Shown one piece after another: positions 1 to 5,618 of a stretch of DNA of 13,786 nt. Numbering within the stretch: the stretch's first letter is position 1; every line of letters begins with the position of its first letter. Position numbers and translations under genes: made by a program. Below the pieces are notes generated by a model. It ran no database searches. It saw only the letters and a program-made list of their open reading frames with translations, and had not been told where the DNA came from. Location: assembly GCA_900759005.1 (NCBI GenBank), contig CAAEUQ010000015.1, positions 1 through 13,786 on the forward strand, read 5' to 3'. This DNA is from Clostridia bacterium (GTDB taxonomy: Bacteria > Bacillota > Clostridia > Christensenellales > Aristaeellaceae).

Positions 1-648
1 AAGGAGTACACCGAGGAGAACCTCGAGCTGCTCGAGAAGGGCACCTGCAACCTGTTCCATCACGTGAACACGATCCTGAAGTCCGGCATTACGCCTGTCG
101 TTTGCATCAACCGCTTCTACACGGATACCGACGCGGAAGTTGCGCTGCTGAAGAAGCTGTGCGCGGAGCGCGGTGTGCGCTGCGCGGAGTCCAATCACTG
201 GCGTTACGGCGGCAAGGGCGCGGTCGAACTGGCCGAGGCCGTTGTCGAAGCGTGCGAGCACAAGAACGAAGTCAAGTTCCTGTATGATCTGGAGATGCCG
301 CTGCGCAAGCGCGTTGAGCTGATCGCGAAGGAAGTTTACGGTGCGGACGGCGTCGACTGGTCACCTCTGGCAACGCAGAAGGCGGAGCGCTTCGAGAACG
401 ATCCGAAGTACGCCGACTACTGCACCATGATGGTTAAGACCCATCTGTCTCTGTCCGATGACCCGACGAAGAAGGGTGTTCCGACTGGCTGGCGTCTCGC
501 CATCCGCGACATCCTCGAGTACGGCGGAGCGAAGTTCCTCTGCCCGATGGCTGGCACCATCTCCATGATGCCCGGCACCGCGGCGGATCCGGCGTATCGT
601 CGTGTCGACGTCGACACCGAAACCGGCAAGGTTTCCGGTCTGTTCTAA
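1..648 (+). CDS. fhs: Formate-tetrahydrofolate ligase, C-terminal part (5' end outside window)
   Basis: This is the last 215 residues of formate-tetrahydrofolate ligase (10-formyl-THF synthetase), which joins formate to THF using ATP in the cytoplasm. Reading frame 1 is open from the first base with no need for an internal start. The family normally has about 556 residues, so roughly the first 340, including the ATP-binding loop, lie upstream. Recognisable family stretches are [18 protein letters not shown] near the start of the visible part, the SLSDDP motif, and a C-terminus of the form [17 protein letters not shown]...GKVSGLF, which matches the conserved MPG...ID.DG.I.GLF ending. It is followed by a hairpin and then by fchA and folD, which carry out the next two steps. 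Codon choice is strongly biased to C- and G-ending codons (ctg, aag, atc, ggc), suggesting high expression. Identification is secure; only the 5' truncation by the window edge limits it. Confidence 0.96.
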   Translation, partial: KEYTEENLELLEKGTCNLFHHVNTILKSGITPVVCINRFYTDTDAEVALLKKLCAERGVRCAESNHWRYGGKGAVELAEAVVEACEHKNEVKFLYDLEMPLRKRVELIAKEVYGADGVDWSPLATQKAERFENDPKYADYCTMMVKTHLSLSDDPTKKGVPTGWRLAIRDILEYGGAKFLCPMAGTISMMPGTAADPAYRRVDVDTETGKVSGLF

Positions 649-668
649 TCGAGACAAAATATTGAATG

Positions 669-698
669 AATATGGGTGACAGCAATGTCACCCATATT
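669..698 (+). terminator. Perfect 13-bp hairpin with GCAA loop between fhs and fchA
   Basis: The arms AATATGGGTGACA (669-681) and TGTCACCCATATT (686-698) are exact reverse complements around the tetraloop GCAA, a stable GNRA-type loop. Only a short T stretch (697-699, then CGAG) follows. It is therefore a weak or partial intrinsic terminator, or an mRNA-stabilising or processing hairpin within the operon. A protein-binding palindrome is also possible. The structure is seen directly; its role is inferred. Confidence 0.6.
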
Positions 699-741
699 TC
701 GAGTAAAGAGAAACAACGTTTCAAGCAGAGGAGAAAGCATT

Positions 742-1359
742 ATGGATATGACTCTGGCAACCTGCCGTGAATTCGTGAAGGTACTGGCGTCGGACGCTCC
801 CGCACCGGGCGGCGGCGGCGCAGCGGCGCTCGTTGGCGCAATCGGCACTGCGCTGGGCAATATGGTCGGCTCGCTGACCGTCGGCAAGAAAAAATATGCG
901 GATGTGCAGGACGAGATCATCGCGCTGAAGGCGAAATGCGATGAGCTGCAGAAGCAGCTGCTCGATCAGGTCGAGGCGGACGAAGTCAACTTCCTGCCGC
1001 TGGCAAAGGCGTACGGCATTCCGAAGGACGATCCAACCCGCGATAAGATTATGGAAGAGGCGACGATCATCGCGTGCTCCACGCCGATGAAGATCATGGA
1101 GCTGTGCTGCGAAGCGATCGAAGCGATCAAGGTGTTCGCCGAGAAGGGCTCGCGTCTCGCGGTGTCCGATGCGGGCTGCGGCGCAGTTTGCTGCAAAGCG
1201 GCGCTCCAGAGCGCGTCTCTGAACGTGTTCATCAATACCAAGAGCCTGAAAAATCGTCCGATCGCTGAAGAAATGAACAAAAAGGCGAACGATATGCTGG
1301 ATAAATACTGCGCGATGGCGGATGCAATCTTCACGAATGTCCGCGCGAACTTCTTCTGA
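742..1359 (+). CDS. fchA: Methenyltetrahydrofolate cyclohydrolase, FchA / cyclodeaminase family
   Basis: This 205-residue protein belongs to the formiminotransferase-cyclodeaminase C-terminal family. As a stand-alone protein beside fhs and folD it most likely interconverts 10-formyl-THF and 5,10-methenyl-THF. The hallmark APGGGGAAALVGAIGTALGNMV lies at residues 21-42. An acidic segment (DQVEADEVNFLPLAKAYGIPKDD, about 75-97) corresponds to the family's conserved D..aF region, and the rest is helical and rich in Ala, Lys and Glu. ATG at 742 was chosen because AGAGGAG (727-733) sits at correct spacing and the protein then begins like its family. A longer in-frame reading from 676 would start inside the preceding hairpin and is unlikely. 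folD follows 27 bases after the stop. A cyclodeaminase for histidine or purine breakdown is the alternative, but no glutamate formiminotransferase is nearby and the context argues for the cyclohydrolase. Confidence 0.9.
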   Translation: MDMTLATCREFVKVLASDAPAPGGGGAAALVGAIGTALGNMVGSLTVGKKKYADVQDEIIALKAKCDELQKQLLDQVEADEVNFLPLAKAYGIPKDDPTRDKIMEEATIIACSTPMKIMELCCEAIEAIKVFAEKGSRLAVSDAGCGAVCCKAALQSASLNVFINTKSLKNRPIAEEMNKKANDMLDKYCAMADAIFTNVRANFF

Positions 1360-1386
1360 TTGAATCGCGGTTTGGAGGAAAAGAAA

Positions 1387-2262
1387 ATGGCAAAACAGCT
1401 GCTTGCAAAGGAAGTTACCGCCGCAATGATCGAAAAGCTCCAGGGCAAGGTCGCGGCGCTGAAGGAAAAGGGCGTTATGCCGAAGCTCGGCATCATCCGC
1501 TGCGGCGAGAATCCGTCCGACCTGTCTTATGAACGCGGTGCAACCAAGCGCGCAGAAGAAATCGGCGTTGAGGTCGAGAAATTCCTGCTGCCGGAGACGG
1601 TGACGAAGGAAGAGCTGATCGCCGAGATCGAAAAGATCAATGCGGACAAAACCATCCACGGCGTGCTCATGTTCCGCCCGCTGCCGAAGCATCTGAAGGC
1701 GGATCAGGATGAAATCTGCAATAAGCTCGATCCTGCGAAGGATATCGACTGCATGACCGACCTGTCCAACGCAGGTGTGTTCATGGGCAAGACGCTCGGC
1801 TTCGAGCCCTGCACCGCGCGTGCGTGCATGGAGATTCTTGACCACTACGGAATCGATCTGAAGGGCAAGAACGCGGTCGTTATCGGTCGCTCGCTGGTCA
1901 TCGGCAAGCCCGTTGCGATGATGCTGATGGCGAAAAACGCCACCATCACGATCTGCCACACGAAGACCGTGAACGTTCCCGAAATCGTCAAGCGCGCGGA
2001 CATCGTCGTTTCTGCGGCGGGTGTGCTGGGCTCTCTTACGAAGGACTATGTCCGTCCCGGTCAGGTCGTAATCGACGTTTCCATGAACTGGGATGCGAAC
2101 AAAGTGACCGCGAAGGGCGTCGGCGGTATGTCGGGCGATGCTGTATTCAGCGAGGTTGAGCCGATCGTCGATGCGATTACGCCGGTTCCGGGCGGCGTCG
2201 GCGGCGTTACGAACGTCGTTCTGATTGCGCATGTCGTTGAAGCGGCGGAGCGCACGCTGTAA
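1387..2262 (+). CDS. folD: FolD-type methylenetetrahydrofolate dehydrogenase lacking cyclohydrolase residues
   Basis: This 291-residue protein is homologous along its whole length to bifunctional FolD. The nucleotide-binding motif GRSLVIGKPVAMML is at 167-180, CHTKT at 190-194 and TPVPGGVGGVT at 265-275. The catalytic region departs from the canonical enzyme. Where E. coli FolD reads Y-V-A-S-K, this protein has Y48-E-R-G-A52, so the cyclohydrolase lysine is alanine. Where FolD reads LVQLPLP, this has LMFRPLP, so the glutamine is Phe96. The tyrosine (Y48) and aspartate (D121 in KDID) remain. In FolD/MTHFD the lysine and glutamine are needed for cyclohydrolase but not dehydrogenase activity, so this enzyme is probably a dehydrogenase only, with the adjacent FchA supplying the other step. 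ATG at 1387 is preceded by GGAGGA (1374-1379); a TTG reading from 1360 is less likely. Cofactor choice (NAD or NADP) cannot be told by eye. Confidence 0.92.
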   Translation: MAKQLLAKEVTAAMIEKLQGKVAALKEKGVMPKLGIIRCGENPSDLSYERGATKRAEEIGVEVEKFLLPETVTKEELIAEIEKINADKTIHGVLMFRPLPKHLKADQDEICNKLDPAKDIDCMTDLSNAGVFMGKTLGFEPCTARACMEILDHYGIDLKGKNAVVIGRSLVIGKPVAMMLMAKNATITICHTKTVNVPEIVKRADIVVSAAGVLGSLTKDYVRPGQVVIDVSMNWDANKVTAKGVGGMSGDAVFSEVEPIVDAITPVPGGVGGVTNVVLIAHVVEAAERTL

Positions 2263-2277
2263 CGTACAGTTAGGGTT

Positions 2278-2302
2278 GCGCCGCCGGAAACTCCGGCGGC
2301 GC
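2278..2302 (+). terminator. GC-rich hairpin after folD, weak terminator
   Basis: The 10-bp perfect stem GCGCCGCCGG / CCGGCGGCGC has an AAACT loop and is followed by only TTTAT. It ends the one-carbon cluster 15 bases after the folD stop. The short T tract suggests incomplete termination, so some transcripts may continue into the membrane-protein gene 20 bases further on. Confidence 0.6.
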
Positions 2303-2322
2303 TTTATAAGGGGGAAAATGCG

Positions 2323-3657
2323 ATGAGGGAAAGACTGAGGAAGCCGGAAAACGCAATGAGGGCACTGTTTTTGGCGTTTACCGTAATTTGTTTCGCAGCG
2401 GCGCTGATCGCGCCTGATCGTGCGGAAATGTTCGCGGGGCTCAAACGCATCTGCACACAGTCCGGTCAGGTGGTCAAGAGCTATTTTGATCCGACTTACG
2501 GCGGCGTATCCGGAACGTTTCTGAATGCGACGCTGGTCTGCCTTGCATGTCTGCTGATCTATTGTCTGCCGGGCGCGAAACCGGACGGTCTTTCCGCACT
2601 GGCGTTTTTCCTTACGGCTGGCTTCTGCTTCTGGGGCACCACGATCTTAAACATCTGGTTCTCGATCGTCGGCGTTGTGCTCTATGCGCTGGTGAAGAAA
2701 AAGAGCCTCGGTTCACTTTCGAACGCGATGCTGTTCTCAACCGGAATCGGTCCTCTGATTACCGAAATGCTGTTCCGCTATCCCTATTTCAAGGATATGG
2801 AGTGGGGAACGATGACGTTCGGCGGATTCCTGATTGCGCTCGCGGTCGGCATTTTCATCGGTTTCATGCTGCCTGCCGGTCTCGGCCATAGCCCGAACAT
2901 GCACCTGGGCTATGATCTGTATAGTGCTGCGGCACCGATTGGACTGACGGCATTCTTCCTGCGCGCGCTGCTGTATAAGAACTTTGTTCCAGATGTACCC
3001 GCGGCGGTGGGCGTCGGTCTTACCGATACGAGCAATACGTTCGCCTGCTACCTGTTCTGCGCGGTCGTGTTTGGTCTGGCGATTTTGGTCGGACTGCTTT
3101 GTGGCGGCGGGAAGAAGTACATCGCGCTCCTGAAGGATTCCGGCTACGGCGTGGATTATACCACAAAATACGGCTTTGAAACCGCGCTTCTGAATCTCGG
3201 TGTATACGGACTGTTCATCGTGCTGTATTATACGCTGATTGGAGCGACGTGGAATGCGGCGACGATCGGCGTAACGTTCTGCATGGTCGCATGCTTTGCA
3301 AAAGGCAGCCATCCGCGCAATGTGTGGTCGATCATGGTTGGCTATGTCGCAGCGAGCTTCCTGTCGAAGGGCGTTTGCGCGCTGACGGGCGCGGATTTCA
3401 CGCTCGCGATCAACGCACAGGCGATTGTAATCGGTCTGTGCTTCGCCAACGGACTTTCGCCGGTTGCCGGCAAATACGGTTGGCCGTTCGGGATTGCGTT
3501 CGGCATGATTCACTATTTCCTCGTGACCAGCGTCCCGCTGATGCACGGCGCGTTCTGCCTTTACAATGGCGGATTCACCGCGGCCATTACCTGTATGCTG
3601 TTCATGCCGGTGGTTCAGAATTTCTTCAAGCCCATTGAAGAGCGGAAAAAAGCGTAA
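2323..3657 (+). CDS. Polytopic membrane protein, DUF1576-type, with two internal repeats
   Basis: This 444-residue, very hydrophobic protein has about ten or more predicted membrane segments and a basic end (IEERKKA). I recognise it as DUF1576-type, a family of unknown function found mostly in Clostridia. Two related halves are visible. The first (about 60-215) contains GTFLNATL, FFLTAGFCFWG...NIWFSIVG, LFSTGIGPL and H-PNMHLGYDLYSAAAPIGLTA. The second (about 283-430) contains ETALLNLG, TFCMVACFAKG...NVWSIMVG, LCFANGLSP and H-GAFCLYNGGFTAAIT. Such duplication is typical of transporters or channels, but no substrate can be named. The start at 2323 follows AAGGGGG (2308-2314); an ATG at 2318 meets a stop at once. 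It lies just after a leaky-looking terminator of the folate cluster, so partial co-transcription with it is possible. A strong terminator ends it. The family name is from recall; the membrane nature and repeats are seen. Confidence 0.8.
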   Translation: MRERLRKPENAMRALFLAFTVICFAAALIAPDRAEMFAGLKRICTQSGQVVKSYFDPTYGGVSGTFLNATLVCLACLLIYCLPGAKPDGLSALAFFLTAGFCFWGTTILNIWFSIVGVVLYALVKKKSLGSLSNAMLFSTGIGPLITEMLFRYPYFKDMEWGTMTFGGFLIALAVGIFIGFMLPAGLGHSPNMHLGYDLYSAAAPIGLTAFFLRALLYKNFVPDVPAAVGVGLTDTSNTFACYLFCAVVFGLAILVGLLCGGGKKYIALLKDSGYGVDYTTKYGFETALLNLGVYGLFIVLYYTLIGATWNAATIGVTFCMVACFAKGSHPRNVWSIMVGYVAASFLSKGVCALTGADFTLAINAQAIVIGLCFANGLSPVAGKYGWPFGIAFGMIHYFLVTSVPLMHGAFCLYNGGFTAAITCMLFMPVVQNFFKPIEERKKA

Positions 3658-3660
3658 ATC

Positions 3661-3683
3661 AAAAGCCCCGAAAGGGGCTTTTT
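3661..3683 (+). terminator. Strong intrinsic terminator after DUF1576 gene
   Basis: The stem AAAAGCCCC (3661-3669) pairs perfectly with GGGGCTTTT (3674-3682) around a GAAA tetraloop and ends in a T run. It begins 3 bases after the stop codon. This is a textbook Rho-independent terminator. Confidence 0.92.
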
Positions 3684-3699
3684 CCATAAGGAGAGGACT

Positions 3700-4149
3700 A
3701 TGATTCAGATTTGCCGCCTTGGAATGGAAAGCATTCAGCCGATCATCGCATTCAACCGCCTTTGCTTTCCGACGGATTTCTGGCAGGATTCCGATTGGAA
3801 GGAGCTGCTCGAGGACGAGCGCGCGATTTATTATGCGATGATGGACGGCGAAAGGATCGTCGGAAATGCGTTTATCTATAATTGGATTGGCGAAAAGGAT
3901 TTCGTGAAGATCATGAATCTTGCCGTGCATCCGGAGTATCGCCGCCGCGGTTTTGCGGCTTTGCTGCTCGATCATGTGACGAACGAAATGCGCGCGTTCA
4001 ATCCGCCGCGTTTCTGCGGAGAGACGCGCGCGTCTAATCTCGGAATGCAGCGCGCATTTGAAAAATGCGGCTATCGCCTGAATCGCATCGAACCGGACTA
4101 TTATCAAAACCCCAATGAAAGCGCGTACAAATACGTGCTGAAACTATAA
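3700..4149 (+). CDS. GNAT-family N-acetyltransferase, RimI-like
   Basis: This 149-residue single-domain GNAT protein transfers an acetyl group from acetyl-CoA to an amine. The acetyl-CoA pyrophosphate-binding motif lies at residues 76-90 (VHPEYRRRGFAALLL, with R82-R83-G84). The C-terminal part (GETRASNLGMQRAFEKCGY at 107-125, then EPDYYQ) resembles the RimI/RimJ pattern E-R-x-SN...A...Y..GF...YY. The N-terminal CFPTDFW also recalls RimI proteins. Acetylation of a ribosomal protein N-terminus is therefore possible, but the tsaB/tsaD context usual for rimI is absent, so the substrate is open. The SD AAGGAGAGG (3688-3696) lies almost directly after the preceding terminator. No separate promoter is visible between them, so expression may depend on read-through or on a promoter inside the upstream gene. 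It ends at a bidirectional terminator shared with the convergent prs gene. Confidence 0.87.
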   Translation: MIQICRLGMESIQPIIAFNRLCFPTDFWQDSDWKELLEDERAIYYAMMDGERIVGNAFIYNWIGEKDFVKIMNLAVHPEYRRRGFAALLLDHVTNEMRAFNPPRFCGETRASNLGMQRAFEKCGYRLNRIEPDYYQNPNESAYKYVLKL

Positions 4150-4154
4150 AATAG

Positions 4155-4178
4155 AGCCGCCCTCATTCGAAGGCGGCT
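4155..4178. terminator. Bidirectional terminator between the GNAT gene and prs
   Basis: The stem AGCCGCC (4155-4161) / GGCGGCT (4172-4178) has a 10-base loop. On the plus strand it is followed by TTAAATTTTA. On the minus strand it is followed by CTATTTTATAG. It sits exactly between two convergent genes, so it probably stops transcription from both sides. Confidence 0.8.
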
Positions 4179-4185
4179 TTAAATT

Positions 4186-5181
4186 TTACAGCTTCAGTCC
4201 TGCAAGTTCGAGACCCGCGTCGATGACGTGGTCGGGCAGCTGCGAGAACATCTGGTTGATCGAGTCGTGGCGATAATAGCGCATGATGGTTTCGGCAAAC
4301 ATGGGCGCAACGGACACGGTCTTGAATTTCTCCTGACCGATGATGTTGGGGTTGTACACCGTATCGGTCGAGTAGATGGTCTTGATCGGGCTCGCATTCA
4401 GCTTTTCAACGCCGCGAGGGGAGATGATGTTGTGGCTGAGCATCGCGGTGATGTCCAGTGCGCCGCGCGCCTTCAGGCCCTTCGCAAGATTGATCAGCGT
4501 GCCGCCGGAGATCGTGAAATCGTCGACGATCAGGCAGTTCTTGCCCTCGACGTTGCCGATGATTTCGAGCACTTCTGCATTTTCGGAATGGTCGGAACGC
4601 GTCTTGTCGCCAATCGCGATCGGCAGTCCAAGCGACGTCGCAAATTTGCGCGCCTGCTTCGCATAGCCCGCGTCCGGAGAAACGACGACCATGTTCTCCG
4701 TACCCACGCGCGCGATGACTTCCTTTAGCATCGGCTGCGCATAGAGATGATCCATCGGGTTTTTGAAAAAGCCCTGAAGCTGCTGCGCGTGCAGATCCAT
4801 CGTGACGAAGCGATCCGCGCCGGCGAGCTCCATGCATTCCGCGCAGACGCGCGCGCGAATGGACACGCGAGGCTCATCCTTCTTGTCGCCCTTGCCATAT
4901 CCGAAGTAGGGCATGACCAGCGTTACGGTATGCGCGTTGGCACGCTTGAAAGCGTCCATCCAGAACAGAATCTCGACGAACTCGTTGTTCGAATGCAAGC
5001 CGATCGGCTGAACCAGAAATACGTCGCAATCGCGGACAGATTCGTTGATGCGCACGAACGTGTTGCCTTCAGAGAAGGTGATCACTTCGGAAGAGCCGAG
5101 CTGCTTGCCCATATAAGAGCACATGCGCTCGGCAAACACCTGACCAGTACTGCCCGCGAAAATTTTCGCACTGTTAAACAT
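4186..5181 (-). CDS. prs: Ribose-phosphate pyrophosphokinase (PRPP synthetase), divergent type
   Basis: The 331-residue product aligns with PRPP synthetase, which makes PRPP from ribose 5-phosphate and ATP for nucleotide, histidine and tryptophan synthesis. Conserved parts are KIFAGSTG, the PYFGYG block, GADRFVTMDLHAQQLQGFF (121-139), VVVSPDAGYAKQARK, the flexible-loop DK-T-R (192-195, keeping Lys and Arg) and the PRPP loop VDDFTISGGTL (219-229). Several nucleotide-site residues differ from E. coli Prs: FSDGE is FSEGN (36-40), YARQDRR is YGKGDKK (95-101), and DDMIDTGGT is DDFTISGGT. The last resembles the SGGT of class II enzymes. I chose the ATG at 5181 because GGAG lies upstream and the protein then begins like its family. 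An in-frame ATG at 5205 (339 residues) is possible but has no clear SD. It is the last gene of a vanW-ridA-prs operon, 40 bases after ridA, and ends at the bidirectional terminator. Confidence 0.9.
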   Translation of the reverse strand: MFNSAKIFAGSTGQVFAERMCSYMGKQLGSSEVITFSEGNTFVRINESVRDCDVFLVQPIGLHSNNEFVEILFWMDAFKRANAHTVTLVMPYFGYGKGDKKDEPRVSIRARVCAECMELAGADRFVTMDLHAQQLQGFFKNPMDHLYAQPMLKEVIARVGTENMVVVSPDAGYAKQARKFATSLGLPIAIGDKTRSDHSENAEVLEIIGNVEGKNCLIVDDFTISGGTLINLAKGLKARGALDITAMLSHNIISPRGVEKLNASPIKTIYSTDTVYNPNIIGQEKFKTVSVAPMFAETIMRYYRHDSINQMFSQLPDHVIDAGLELAGLKL

Positions 5182-5221
5182 CGTAACCCCACACTCCTTT
5201 TTCATTTGCCGTCTAGCCTTT

Positions 5222-5599
5222 CTATCTTGAAACGACAGCCTCTACCTCGACCAGCGCGTCCATCGGAAGACGGGCGACCTCGACGCAGCTGCGCGCCGGG
5301 CAATTCGCCGGAAAGTATTCCGCATAGATCTGGTTGAACGCGGCGAAGGCATTCAGATCCTTCATGAAGACCGTCGTTTTAAGCACATTTTCCATGGAAC
5401 AGCCGAGTTCGGAGAGAATCGCGCGCAAATTTTCCATCACCTGACGCGCCTGCGCCTCCAAGCCGCCATCCGCAAGTTTTCCCGTTTCCGGCACAATGCC
5501 GAGCACGCCGGATAGATACGCGGTTCCGCCGGAGATCGTCGCCGTTGAATACGGCCCGATTGCGCGCGGTCCCTTCTGCGTCAGAAAGCACTCCTTCAT
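5222..5599 (-). CDS. ridA: RidA-family enamine/imine deaminase
   Basis: This 125-residue protein has the usual RidA (YjgF/YER057c/UK114) size and fold. RidA hydrolyses reactive 2-aminoacrylate and related enamines released by PLP enzymes, protecting PLP-dependent enzymes. The sequence shows GPYSTA (15-20), YLSG (28-31), the PARSCVEVARLP block (101-112) with the catalytic arginine at 103, and the EVE acidic residues near the C-terminus. These match active RidA rather than arginine-lacking Rid subfamilies. AAGGAG lies 9 bases before the ATG. It starts 19 bases after the vanW-like gene and precedes prs by 40 bases, so the three are likely co-transcribed. A metabolic link with PRPP is plausible, since PRPP-derived intermediates are connected with RidA phenotypes in enteric bacteria, but that link is inference here. 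Confidence 0.95.
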   Translation of the reverse strand: MKECFLTQKGPRAIGPYSTATISGGTAYLSGVLGIVPETGKLADGGLEAQARQVMENLRAILSELGCSMENVLKTTVFMKDLNAFAAFNQIYAEYFPANCPARSCVEVARLPMDALVEVEAVVSR

Positions 5600-5618
5600 A
5601 TCCTATCGCTCCTTTTTA

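Noticed and set aside
721..2232. Open reading frame of about 500 codons on the minus strand across fchA and folD
   Set aside because: It lies antisense to two clear enzymes, has no family resemblance, is rich in Arg, His and Asp as expected from reverse-reading GC-rich codons, and has no fitting ribosome site.
2737..4107. Minus-strand open frame across the DUF1576 and GNAT genes
   Set aside because: It crosses a strong terminator and two supported genes, with composition typical of an antisense shadow.
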